From assembly GCF_017352375.1 (NCBI RefSeq), contig NZ_JAFEVR010000015.1, positions 124,001 to 188,000 of the forward strand: DNA of 64,000 nt. Reading direction: 5' to 3'. The translations under genes were made by a program, and so were the position numbers. Shown one piece after another: positions 44,396-52,250 of this stretch. This DNA comes from Mycolicibacterium sp. S2-37. Its GTDB lineage: Bacteria > Actinomycetota > Actinomycetes > Mycobacteriales > Mycobacteriaceae. Each line of letters opens with the position of its first letter. The stretch's first letter is position 1. The notes below the pieces were generated by a model, which was given only the letters and a program-made list of their open reading frames with translations, searched no databases and was not told the DNA's origin.

Positions 44396-45041
44396 CCCCG
44401 AGATCGGCGTGCAGGCGCTCGAGGGCGGCGTCCACGCACGCCGACCAGGGCTCGCTTCCGAGCGGATGGACCGCCTCGCCCTGATACGCACTCGAGATCA
44501 CCACGTCGGGGGTCAGCGGGCGCAGCACCTCCCGCAGAGTTTCAGCCAGCCGATCGGCATCGCTGATCGGCGGGATGTACCCGGCGGCCCACCCACCGTC
44601 CTCGCGGGTGTACATCGTGTCACCGGTGAACAGGTAGGTCTCCCCGGAGACGCCGGGGACGAGGTAGCTCGTGCTGCCGGGCGTGTGACCGGGCGACGGG
44701 ATGATCTCGATACCGAAGTCGTCGACGTGGCGTCGGGCGAGCGGTTCGTGCACGGGAGCGAACCGGCCGATGTCGTCGGCTTCGGCGGCCGGGGCGTGCA
44801 GCCGGGCACCGAACCGCCCGGCGATCGCCGCCAGCATCGGTCCGGCCTCGTCGCGATGTGAGAGATATTGGCGCGCAACGCCACCCAGGTCGGCGATGGC
44901 CCCGAAGTCGGCGTCCGTGCCGGGCGAGTAGAACAACACGTTCTCGCCGTGCGCGGACGTCCAGAGATAGGCGTGGGTGTTCAGTCCCGGGAAGGGCGAG
45001 TGGCTCTGCGTCTCCCACAGGTCAGGTCGTATCTGTTTCAT
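44382..45041 (-). CDS. MBL-fold hydrolase
   Basis: The 219-residue protein has the metallo-beta-lactamase fold with metal residues in QYLSHRDEAGP, the GHTPGS turn in IPSPGHTPGSTSYL and LFTGDTMY. The first motif is the short SHRDEA type rather than full HxHxDH, so one metal site may be altered. ATG 45041 (MKQIRPDLW) fits the family start. The substrate is unknown. Confidence 0.85.
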   Translation of the reverse strand: MKQIRPDLWETQSHSPFPGLNTHAYLWTSAHGENVLFYSPGTDADFGAIADLGGVARQYLSHRDEAGPMLAAIAGRFGARLHAPAAEADDIGRFAPVHEPLARRHVDDFGIEIIPSPGHTPGSTSYLVPGVSGETYLFTGDTMYTREDGGWAAGYIPPISDADRLAETLREVLRPLTPDVVISSAYQGEAVHPLGSEPWSACVDAALERLHADLGATRR

Positions 45042-45081
45042 GACACCAGCGTGCAACCTCAACCATTGTTGAGGTAAAGAG

Positions 45082-45168
45082 CGGTGGCGGAGGGATTTGA
45101 ACCCCCGGACGGTGTTAGCCGTCTCTCGCTTTCAAGGCGAGTGCATTAGGCCGCTCTGCCACGCCACC
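45082..45168 (-). tRNA. tRNA-Ser(TGA)
   Basis: An 87-nt class II tRNA reads on the minus strand with arms GGTGGCG/CGCCACC, long variable arm and T-loop GGTTCAAATCC. The anticodon stem CTCGC/GCGAG encloses CTTGAAA, giving anticodon TGA. CCA is not encoded. Its acceptor arm and D-region are very similar to tRNA-Ser(CGA) at 23493. Confidence 0.95.
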
Positions 45169-45187
45169 GCGCAACAGCGTACGGGCT

Positions 45188-45700
45188 TCAGGCCCGGGCG
45201 GCTCTGGCGGGCGTGGCGGCACTGCGCAGCCCGACACTGATGCGCCGGCAGTTCTCCCCCATGGCCGAGATCTGCGGCCTCGACAGCCTGCCCAGAAAGT
45301 GCGCGCGCACGGCCTCGCCGTAGGTGACCATCGCCTCACGCACCAGCGCGCGGCCCTCGTCGGTGATCGACGCGAGCACCCCGCGTCCGTCGTCCGGACT
45401 GGCGCCGCGGCGCACGAGGCCCTGCATCTCCAGTCGCCGGATCTGACGGGTCACCCTGCTGGGCAACGACATCAGCACCTCGGCCAGATCTCCCATGCGG
45501 ACCGAATCCGTCGGCGCCTTGTCCAGTACGTCGAGCAAGCGCACATCGTTGAGCGTCAGCTGGTGCTCCTCGACGAGCGACTTGTTGAGAATCGCGTGCA
45601 ACCGCAGCGCAGCGTCCAGAAAGTTTTGCCACGAGCGTTGCTCCGCTATGTCGAGCCCCGGCATGTCGCTCGCCGTGCGTCCCCCGATCATCCCCTCCAT
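45188..45700 (-). CDS. MarR-family transcriptional regulator
   Basis: The protein has a winged helix typical of MarR: LTLNDVRLLDVLDKAP, MGDLAEVLMSLPSRVTRQIRRLEMQGLVRR and the wing GRGVLASITDEGRALV. ATG 45700 (MEGMIGG) is used; ATG 45742 and 45691 are alternatives and no ribosome site decides. It is divergent from the quinone oxidoreductase gene 66 bp away, which is a likely target. The effector is unknown. Confidence 0.87.
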   Translation of the reverse strand: MEGMIGGRTASDMPGLDIAEQRSWQNFLDAALRLHAILNKSLVEEHQLTLNDVRLLDVLDKAPTDSVRMGDLAEVLMSLPSRVTRQIRRLEMQGLVRRGASPDDGRGVLASITDEGRALVREAMVTYGEAVRAHFLGRLSRPQISAMGENCRRISVGLRSAATPARAARA

Positions 45701-45765
45701 CGGCCCATCGTAAAACACCGATCCGAAGCCGGGAAGGGACATGTCCGGCGAGTAGGGTAGCCAGG

Positions 45766-46749
45766 ATGCGTGCCATCGTGGCGGCCGAGTCCGGCCGTCT
45801 GACCTGGACGGACGTCCCGGAAATGCCCCTGCTGCCGGGCGAGGTGAGTATCGAGGTGACCGCCGCAGGGATCAACCGGGCCGACCTCATGCAGGCGGCG
45901 GGCAAGTATCCGCCCCCGAAAGGCGCCAGCGAGACCATCGGCCTCGAGGTGTCCGGACGGATCGCCGCGGTCTCCGACGGGGTGACGCAGTGGTCGGTCG
46001 GCGAACCGGTGTGCGCTTTGCTGGCCGGTGGCGGCTACGCGGAATACGTGTCGGTGCCCGCCGGCCAGGTGATGCCGGTTCCCGACGGGGTCGAACTGGC
46101 CCACGCCGCGGCGCTGCCCGAGGTGGCCTGCACCGTGTGGTCGAACGTCGTCATGACCGCCGGGTTACAGTCCGGTCAGCTGCTGCTCGTCCACGGCGGG
46201 GCCAGCGGTATCGGCACCCACGCCATCCAGGTGGCGGGCGCGCTCGGATGCCGTGTCGCGGTCACCGCCGGCTCCCCCCACAAGCTGGACCTGTGTCGCG
46301 AACTGGGTGCCGACCCGGCCATCGACTACCACGACGAGGACTTCGTCGAACGGGTGCGCGCGGACAGTGACGGCGCTGGAGCCGACGTCATCCTCGACAT
46401 CATGGGAGCGGCCTACCTCGACCGCAACATCGACGCCCTGGCGCTCGACGGCAGGCTGGTCATCATCGGTATGCAGGGCGGCGCCAAAGCTGAACTCAAC
46501 ATCGGCAAGCTGCTCGCCAAGCGCGCCGGGGTGATCGCCACGACGCTGCGGGCCCGTCCCGTCACCGGGCCGGGCAGCAAGACCCAGATCGTCGCCGAGG
46601 TGGTGGACAACGTGTGGCCGATGGTCGCCGACGGCCGGGTGCGGCCCATCATCGGCGCGGAGTACCCGATCGCCGAGGCGCAGGCCGCCCACGAGATGCT
46701 CGACTCCGGCGAGGTGTCGGGGAAGGTGCTGCTGCGGGTCCGCGAGTGA
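45766..46749 (+). CDS. NAD(P)H quinone oxidoreductase, zinc-independent MDR type (Rv3777)
   Basis: The 327-residue protein is a quinone oxidoreductase/PIG3-like medium-chain reductase. It has AAGINRADLMQAAGKYPPP, the substrate-side LPEVACTVWSNV, NADP motif VHGGASGIGTHAIQVA and a C-terminal GKVLLRV. It lacks the Cys zinc ligands of alcohol dehydrogenases. It corresponds to Rv3777 and is divergent from a MarR regulator that may control it. Confidence 0.9.
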   Translation: MRAIVAAESGRLTWTDVPEMPLLPGEVSIEVTAAGINRADLMQAAGKYPPPKGASETIGLEVSGRIAAVSDGVTQWSVGEPVCALLAGGGYAEYVSVPAGQVMPVPDGVELAHAAALPEVACTVWSNVVMTAGLQSGQLLLVHGGASGIGTHAIQVAGALGCRVAVTAGSPHKLDLCRELGADPAIDYHDEDFVERVRADSDGAGADVILDIMGAAYLDRNIDALALDGRLVIIGMQGGAKAELNIGKLLAKRAGVIATTLRARPVTGPGSKTQIVAEVVDNVWPMVADGRVRPIIGAEYPIAEAQAAHEMLDSGEVSGKVLLRVRE

Positions 46750-46753
46750 CGCG

Positions 46754-47950
46754 TCAGCCCAGGGACGCCAGCGCGCGCACCAGCTGATCCACCTCGGCGG
46801 TGGTGCTGTAGTGCGCGAGCCCGACCGTCACCGCACCACCGATGTCACTGACGCCGATGACGTCGAGTACCCGCGAGCTGGCGTCGGCGATCGCCAGCAC
46901 GCCGTTGTCGGCGAGGCGGCGCACCACCGTGCCGGCGGGGACATCGCGCACGGCGAAGCTGAGCACCGGGATCCGCACTTCCGGCTCGCCGATCACCATC
47001 ACCCGCGGTAGGGACCGCAACGACATCACCAGGTAGTCGAACAGCCGGCCCATGTACGCCGTGGCCGACTGCATCGACGTCGAGAGTCGTTCGCGACGCG
47101 TTCCGGACGCGGACTCGTCGAGCCCGGCCAGGTACTCGATGCTGGCCACCACGCCGGCGAGCATGCCGAACTGGTGTACGCCCACCTCCAGGCGTGCCGG
47201 ACCGGTGGCGAAGGGGTCGAGGGAGACCGAGCCGAGAGTGTCGATCGTCGACGGATCGCGGAAGACCAGGGCGCCGATCGGCGGCCCACCCCAGGCGATG
47301 GCGTTGAGCGCGACGACGTCGGCATCGACCTCATCCAGGTCGAGCAGCCGGTACGGCGCCGCGGCCGAGTGGTCGACCACCACCAGACCACCGACTTCGT
47401 GCACCAGCTTCGTGACCACGCCCAGGTCGGTGACGGTGCCCAGCGTCGACGACGCCGATGCGATCGCGACCAACCGCGTGGGGCCGGTGATGAGGCCCTC
47501 CCACTGCCAGGCCGGCAGCTCGCCGGTCTCGATGTCGACCTCGGCCCACTTGATCTTGGCGCCGAACCGGTTGGCGGCCCGCAGCCACGGCGCGATGTTG
47601 GCCTCGTCGTCGAGCCGGGTGACCACCACCTCGTAACCCAGCCCGACCCGGGCGGATGCGGCGTCGGCCAGCGACGCCAGCAGCAGCGCGCGGTCCGGAC
47701 CCAGCACCACCCCGGCCGGATCGGCGTTTACCAGGTCGGCGACGGCCTGGCGGGCGGCACTGAGCACAGCTGCGCTGCGACGCGACGACGGATGGGGTCC
47801 GCCGGTCGTGGCCATGGATCCCCGGAACGCCGTGGACACCGTCGTTGCGACCGAATCCGGCAGCAACATGCCGTTCTGTGCGTCGAAGTGAACCCATCCG
47901 TCGCCCAGCGTCGGGTGCAACCCACGCACCCGGGCGACGTCGTATGCCAT
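46754..47950 (-). CDS. class V aminotransferase-like (SufS-like) protein without PLP lysine
   Basis: The 398-residue protein has the cysteine-desulfurase-like fold: WVHFDAQNGMLLPDSV, STAFRGSM, ASASSTLGTVTDL, VVVDHSAAAPY and AWGGPPIGALVFRD. The PLP lysine normally lies in SGHK-x-x-GP-x-G just after the sheet strand. Here that segment reads ALNAIAWGGPPIG, with no Lys. The Asp that contacts the PLP pyridine (VDHSAAA) is kept. It therefore cannot form the usual internal aldimine. It corresponds to Rv3778c, described only as a possible aminotransferase. Confidence 0.85.
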   Translation of the reverse strand: MAYDVARVRGLHPTLGDGWVHFDAQNGMLLPDSVATTVSTAFRGSMATTGGPHPSSRRSAAVLSAARQAVADLVNADPAGVVLGPDRALLLASLADAASARVGLGYEVVVTRLDDEANIAPWLRAANRFGAKIKWAEVDIETGELPAWQWEGLITGPTRLVAIASASSTLGTVTDLGVVTKLVHEVGGLVVVDHSAAAPYRLLDLDEVDADVVALNAIAWGGPPIGALVFRDPSTIDTLGSVSLDPFATGPARLEVGVHQFGMLAGVVASIEYLAGLDESASGTRRERLSTSMQSATAYMGRLFDYLVMSLRSLPRVMVIGEPEVRIPVLSFAVRDVPAGTVVRRLADNGVLAIADASSRVLDVIGVSDIGGAVTVGLAHYSTTAEVDQLVRALASLG

Positions 47951-48062
47951 TCCAGCCACCTTAGATCGTTCGGTATTCACAGGAAGCGACACGAATCTGG
48001 TGAGCGCCCGACCGTGTGCACCAAGCGATGCTGAACCCGGATCGGGGCACCTGGCCAGCCAT

Positions 48063-48118
48063 ACTAGTCCAGCGCGCGACGGCCACCGTGGGCCGTTCGG
48101 TCCGGCCGACGGACTAGT
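48063..48118. repeat. long inverted repeat upstream of bpa
   Basis: ACTAGTCC at 48063-48070 is perfectly repeated inverted as GGACTAGT at 48111-48118, 40 bp apart. Inside, ACGGCCAC and GTGGGCCGT form a second, slightly bulged stem. CTAG is rare in high-GC mycobacterial DNA, so two copies in mirror positions are notable. It lies 70 bp before the bpa start and may be an operator, a cruciform or a transcript hairpin. Confidence 0.55.
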
Positions 48119-48187
48119 GTCGCTATTCGAACCGGTCCGGTCACGACCGTCACCGGTAGGACAGCCACAAGAGGGAATGCTGACGCA

Positions 48188-48712
48188 ATGACCGTGAACA
48201 ACGACGACGACAACATCGAAATCATCGGCGGTGACGACATCGGAGCCGAACACGGTGCCGCTGAGGGAGGCGACGGAAAGTCGCTGACCGACCTGGTCGA
48301 ACAGCCCGCGAAGGTCATGCGGATCGGCACCATGATCAAGCAGTTGCTCGAAGAGGTGCGGGCCGCTCCGCTGGACGACGCCAGCCGCAACAAGCTGCGC
48401 GACATCCACCGGACCAGCATCCGCGAGCTCGAAGAGGGGCTGGCCCCCGAATTGCGCGACGAACTCAGCCGGCTGACGCTGCCGTTCACCGAGGACGGCA
48501 CCCCCTCGGATGCCGAGCTGCGCATCGCCCAGGCTCAGCTCGTGGGCTGGCTCGAGGGTCTGTTCCACGGCATCCAGACCGCGCTGTTCGCCCAGCAGAT
48601 GGCGGCCCGCGCGCAGCTCGAGCAGATGCGCCAGGGGGCGTTGCCACCCGGGCTGACCGCACCCGGTCAGCGCGGCGGACCGTCGCATCCCGGCACAGGT
48701 CAGTACCTGTAG
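48188..48712 (+). CDS. bpa: ring-forming proteasome activator Bpa/PafE
   Basis: The 174-residue protein is the Rv3780 type. It has an acidic disordered N-terminus, a helical core (SLTDLVEQPAKVMRIGTMIKQLLEEVR and EEGLAPELRDELSRLTLPF) and the C-terminal GTGQYL. The GQYL tail opens the 20S proteasome gate in an ATP-independent way, and the dodecameric ring feeds unstructured proteins such as HspR into it. It starts the block that continues 7 bp later with the galactan exporter ATPase. Confidence 0.92.
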   Translation: MTVNNDDDNIEIIGGDDIGAEHGAAEGGDGKSLTDLVEQPAKVMRIGTMIKQLLEEVRAAPLDDASRNKLRDIHRTSIRELEEGLAPELRDELSRLTLPFTEDGTPSDAELRIAQAQLVGWLEGLFHGIQTALFAQQMAARAQLEQMRQGALPPGLTAPGQRGGPSHPGTGQYL

Positions 48713-48719
48713 GTCAGCT

Positions 48720-49634
48720 GTGTCCGTACCGCACATCGAGACCCGGGACGCGTGGGTCGAGTTCCCGATCTTCGACGCCAAGACGCGCTCACTGAAGAAG
48801 GCGTTTCTCGGCAAGGCCGGGGGCGCCATCGGGCGCAACGAGTCCAACGTCGTCGTCATCGAGGCGCTGCGCGACATCACGTTGTCGCTGGAGCTCGGCG
48901 ACCGCGTGGGGTTGGTCGGACACAACGGTGCGGGTAAGTCGACGCTGCTGCGGCTGCTGTCCGGGATATACGAACCCACCCGGGGTTCGGCGACCGTGAC
49001 CGGGCGGGTGGCGCCGGTGTTCGACCTCGGCGTCGGTATGGACCCGGAGATCTCCGGATTCGAGAACATCATCATCCGCGGGCTGTTCCTCGGCCAGACC
49101 CGCAAGCAGATGCTGGCAAAGGTGGACGAGATCGCGGAGTTCACCGAACTCGGCGAATATCTGTCGATGCCTCTGCGCACCTATTCGACCGGTATGCGGG
49201 TGCGGTTGGCGATGGGCGTCGTCACGAGCATCGACCCCGAGATCCTGCTCCTCGACGAGGGGATCGGCGCGGTCGACGCCGAGTTCCTCAAGAAGGCGCA
49301 GACACGGCTGCAGAAGCTCGTCGAACGGTCCGGCATCCTGGTGTTCGCCAGCCACTCCAACGAATTCCTGGCGCGGCTGTGCAAGACCGCGATGTGGATC
49401 GACCACGGCACCATCCGGATGGCCGGCGGTATCGAGGAGGTCGTGCGCGCCTACGAGGGCGAGGACGCCGCGCGGCATGTACGTGAGGTGCTCGACGAGC
49501 ACCGGGCGGACTGGCCCGCGACGGTCGCCGATGAGCGCTTGCGCGAAGAGCAAACGGTCGCCGATGAGCGCTTGCGCGAAGAGCAAACTGTCGCCGATGA
49601 GCGCTTGCGCGAAGAGCAAACTGTCGATGACTGA
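48720..49634 (+). CDS. wzt: galactan ABC exporter ATPase (Rv3781 type)
   Basis: The 304-residue protein has Walker A GHNGAGKST (G67-T75), signature YSTGMRVRLA and Walker B ILLLDEGIGAVD, the polysaccharide-export ATPase pattern. It should power export of lipid-linked galactan across the plasma membrane with the permease at 50508. GTG 48720 is the start. Its last 37 residues are a tandem repeat of VADERLREEQT that M. tuberculosis Rv3781 (273 residues) would be too short to contain. The stop overlaps glfT1 by 8 bp. Confidence 0.92.
   Translation: MSVPHIETRDAWVEFPIFDAKTRSLKKAFLGKAGGAIGRNESNVVVIEALRDITLSLELGDRVGLVGHNGAGKSTLLRLLSGIYEPTRGSATVTGRVAPVFDLGVGMDPEISGFENIIIRGLFLGQTRKQMLAKVDEIAEFTELGEYLSMPLRTYSTGMRVRLAMGVVTSIDPEILLLDEGIGAVDAEFLKKAQTRLQKLVERSGILVFASHSNEFLARLCKTAMWIDHGTIRMAGGIEEVVRAYEGEDAARHVREVLDEHRADWPATVADERLREEQTVADERLREEQTVADERLREEQTVDD
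49524..49622 (+). repeat. 33-bp tandem repeat, three copies, at the wzt/glfT1 junction
   Basis: Three nearly identical 33-bp units (49524-49556, 49557-49589, 49590-49622) each encode VADERLREEQT. Copies differ only at the last unit base (G or T). The array ends 4 bp before the glfT1 ATG, so it includes the glfT1 ribosome-binding region (GAAGAG). Copy number can change without breaking the reading frame. Confidence 0.97.
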
Positions 49635-50511
49635 GACGGTCATCGCTGTCGTCGTCACGCATCGTCGTCCCGGCCCGCTGACACAGTCGCTGTCGGCGAT
49701 CTGTGCCCAGACCCGCCCACCGGACAAGCTGATCGTGGTGGACAACGACTGCGACTTCGCTGTACGCGATCTGGTCGCCGGCCAGCCGGTGCCCAACACC
49801 TATCTGGGTTCGCACCGGAATCTGGGTGGCGCAGGGGGTTTCGCGCTCGGCATGCTGCATGCGCTGGCCGAGGGCGCCGACTGGATCTGGCTGGCCGACG
49901 ACGACGGCAGGCCGCTCGACTCCTCGGTGTTGCAGACCCTGCTGGACTGCGCGTCGCGGCACGACCTGGCCGAGGTCTCGCCGATGGTGTGCGACATCGC
50001 CGATCCGAGGCGACTGGCCTTCCCGTTGCGCCGCGGACTGGTGTGGCGGCGGCGGGTGTCGGAGTTGGGCTCCGGCGACTTCCTGCCCGGCATCGCGTCG
50101 CTGTTCAACGGCGCACTGTTCCGGGCGTCCACCATCGATGCGGTGGGCGTGCCGGATCTGCGGCTGTTCGTCCGCGGTGACGAGGTGGAACTGCACCGGC
50201 GGCTGGTGCGCTCAGGCCTGCCGTTCGGGACGTGCCTGGAGGCCACGTATGTCCATCCCTGCGGCACAGAGGAATTCAAGCCGATCCTCGGCGGCCGCAT
50301 GCACACGCAGTATCCCGACGACGAGACCAAGCGGTTCTACACCTATCGCAACCGCGGGTATCTGCTGTCCCAGCCCGGCCTGCGCAAACTGCTGCCGCAG
50401 GAGTGGGTGCGGTTCGGCTGGTACTTCCTGGTGTCGCGGCGCGATCCGGCCGGCCTGCGCGAGTGGATCCGGTTGCGCCGGCTCGGTAGGCGAGAAAGGT
50501 TCTCCCGATGA
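49627..50511 (+). CDS. glfT1: galactofuranosyltransferase GlfT1
   Basis: The 294-residue GT2 enzyme has the metal-binding D91-D-D93 in WIWLADDDGRP, IVVDNDC, RNLGGAGGFALGM and VRGDEVELHRRL. GlfT1 adds the first galactofuranose residues to the rhamnosyl-GlcNAc-PP-decaprenol acceptor at the inner membrane face. It corresponds to Rv3782. ATG 49627 overlaps the ATPase stop and the permease ATG overlaps its own stop, so the three are coupled. Confidence 0.93.
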   Translation: MTETVIAVVVTHRRPGPLTQSLSAICAQTRPPDKLIVVDNDCDFAVRDLVAGQPVPNTYLGSHRNLGGAGGFALGMLHALAEGADWIWLADDDGRPLDSSVLQTLLDCASRHDLAEVSPMVCDIADPRRLAFPLRRGLVWRRRVSELGSGDFLPGIASLFNGALFRASTIDAVGVPDLRLFVRGDEVELHRRLVRSGLPFGTCLEATYVHPCGTEEFKPILGGRMHTQYPDDETKRFYTYRNRGYLLSQPGLRKLLPQEWVRFGWYFLVSRRDPAGLREWIRLRRLGRRERFSR

Positions 50512-51338
50512 CCATCATTGATGCGGCAGCGCAGTCGAAGACGATGGCGCGGGCGTGGGGTGACCTGCGCTCCGGTTTCGGCAAGCGGGAACTCTGGCTG
50601 CACCTCGGGTGGCAGGACATCAAACAGCGCTACCGCCGTTCGGTGCTCGGCCCGTTCTGGATCACCATCGCCACCGGCGCCACCGCGGTCGCCATGGGTC
50701 TGCTGTATTCGAAGTTGTTCAAACTCGAACTGGCCGAACATCTCCCGTACGTGACGATGGGCCTGATCGTCTGGAACCTGATCAACGCCGCGATCATCGA
50801 GGGTGCCGACGTGTTCGTCGCCAACGAGGGCCTGATCAAACAGCTGCCGACGCCGCTGTCGGTGCACGTCTACCGGTTGGTGTGGCGCCAGATCATCCTG
50901 TTCGGCCACAACATGATCATCTTCGTCGTCATCGCGATCATCTTCCCCAAACAGTGGCACTGGACCGACCTGGCGGTCATCCCGGCGCTCGCGTTGATCG
51001 TGCTGAACTGCGTGTGGGTGTCGCTGTGCTTCGGCATCCTGGCCACCCGCTACCGCGACATCAGCCCGCTGTTGTTCTCCCTGGTGCAGCTGCTGTTCTT
51101 CATGACGCCGATCATCTGGAACGAGGCGACGCTGCAGCAGCAGGGCGCCGGCAACTACGCCAAGATCGTCGAGCTGAATCCGCTGCTGCACTATCTCGAC
51201 ATCGTGCGGGCACCCCTGCTGGGCGCCGATCAGGAGCTGCGGCACTGGCTCGTCGTCATCGCGCTGACCATCATCGGCTGGGTGCTGGCGGCGTTCGCGA
51301 TGAAGCAGTACCGCGCCCGGGTGCCGTACTGGGTCTGA
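50508..51338 (+). CDS. wzm: galactan ABC exporter permease (Rv3783 type)
   Basis: The 276-residue protein has six membrane helices and the ABC-2 polysaccharide exporter pattern: LWLHLGWQDIKQRYRRSVLGPFW, IEGADVFVANEGLIKQ, PLLFSLVQLLFFMTPIIWN and LNPLLHYLDIVRAPLLG. It pairs with the ATPase at 48720 to flip lipid-linked galactan. It corresponds to Rv3783. Confidence 0.93.
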   Translation: MTIIDAAAQSKTMARAWGDLRSGFGKRELWLHLGWQDIKQRYRRSVLGPFWITIATGATAVAMGLLYSKLFKLELAEHLPYVTMGLIVWNLINAAIIEGADVFVANEGLIKQLPTPLSVHVYRLVWRQIILFGHNMIIFVVIAIIFPKQWHWTDLAVIPALALIVLNCVWVSLCFGILATRYRDISPLLFSLVQLLFFMTPIIWNEATLQQQGAGNYAKIVELNPLLHYLDIVRAPLLGADQELRHWLVVIALTIIGWVLAAFAMKQYRARVPYWV

Positions 51339-51392
51339 TGACTTCCGGGCCCTCGCCGGGTCTATATCGGTGACCACCGAATGGAGGACACC

Positions 51393-52145
51393 ATGACCGA
51401 TGCGTTGCCCGGACGCCCGCCCATCGTCGACCAGGCCACCTGGCAGGCCGCGCGCGACGAACTGCTGATCCGCGAGAAAGCCCACACCCGAGAAGGCGAT
51501 GCGATCGCCGCGGCCCGGCGCCGGCTCCCGATGGTGGAGTTCGACGGGTCGGTACGGGTCGTCGGGCCGGACGGCCCGGTGCCGTTCCTCGACCTCTTCC
51601 AGGGCCGCGACGAGCTCGTGGTCTACAAGCACATGTGGTGGGACGGGGCGCCGCACCAGGGGCAGTGCGAGGGGTGCACCGACGCCGCGTGGAACCTCCC
51701 CGATGCGGTCTACCTCAACGCCCGCGGCGTCTCGTTCGCCATCCTCACCACGGGCCGGTGGGAGGAGGTCGCCGCCTTCGTCGAGTTCATGGGGTACACC
51801 CAACCCTGGTATTCGGTGCGCGGGGTGGACGGGCCCGCGGGCGGCGACATGGGATTTCTGACCGCGTTCCTCCGCGACGGTGACCGCACGTTTCTCACCT
51901 ATTCGACGACGGGCCGGGGCAACGAGGTGGCCAATGCGTCCTTCGGCCTGCTCGACATGACGCCCAACGGCCGCGGCGAGGCGTGGGAGGACCGCCCCGA
52001 AGGCCGGCCACCGGGCCGGGACGCGTGCTGGTACTGGCGCTCGGACGCCGACGGGAACGCCACGTGGGGGCCGACCAGCCGCCCCGTGCCGCAGTGGACG
52101 CGTCCCGGCGCTGGTCCGGTCGAGACGTTGGGTCGCGCCGACTGA
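51393..52145 (+). CDS. DUF899 thioredoxin-like protein
   Basis: The 250-residue protein has the DUF899 pattern: ELLIREKAHTREGDAIAAARRRLPMVEF, LVVYKHMWWDGAPHQGQCEGCTDAAW and ATTGRWEEVAAF-like strands. The CEGC pair lies in a thioredoxin-fold region. ATG 51393 follows GGAGG by 5 nt, which favours it over ATG 51381. The role is unknown; the family is sometimes linked with thiol redox. Confidence 0.87.
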   Translation: MTDALPGRPPIVDQATWQAARDELLIREKAHTREGDAIAAARRRLPMVEFDGSVRVVGPDGPVPFLDLFQGRDELVVYKHMWWDGAPHQGQCEGCTDAAWNLPDAVYLNARGVSFAILTTGRWEEVAAFVEFMGYTQPWYSVRGVDGPAGGDMGFLTAFLRDGDRTFLTYSTTGRGNEVANASFGLLDMTPNGRGEAWEDRPEGRPPGRDACWYWRSDADGNATWGPTSRPVPQWTRPGAGPVETLGRAD

Positions 52146-52234
52146 CGCCTTCTGTCAAGGCACTCACCTCAGCCCTGTGGATGGATCCGGCGCTGGGGAT
52201 GACTTGCCGCTGTGAAGCAGCGAGGCTCCTAATA

Positions 52235-52250
52235 TCGAGAGTGTGTTCGA
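52235..52250. promoter_or_regulatory. degenerate LexA-like box overlapping second DUF222 start
   Basis: TCGAGAGTGTGTTCGA matches the LexA consensus TCGAAC-N4-GTTCGA at 10 of 12 half-site positions. The right half GTTCGA overlaps the GTG TTC GAG start, in the same position as the perfect box of the first DUF222 gene. Two changes in the left half make strong LexA binding doubtful. It may be the relic of an SOS operator. Confidence 0.45.

Noticed and set aside
49524..49622. CRISPR array
   Set aside because: The repeats are contiguous, in frame and without spacers, so this is a coding minisatellite.
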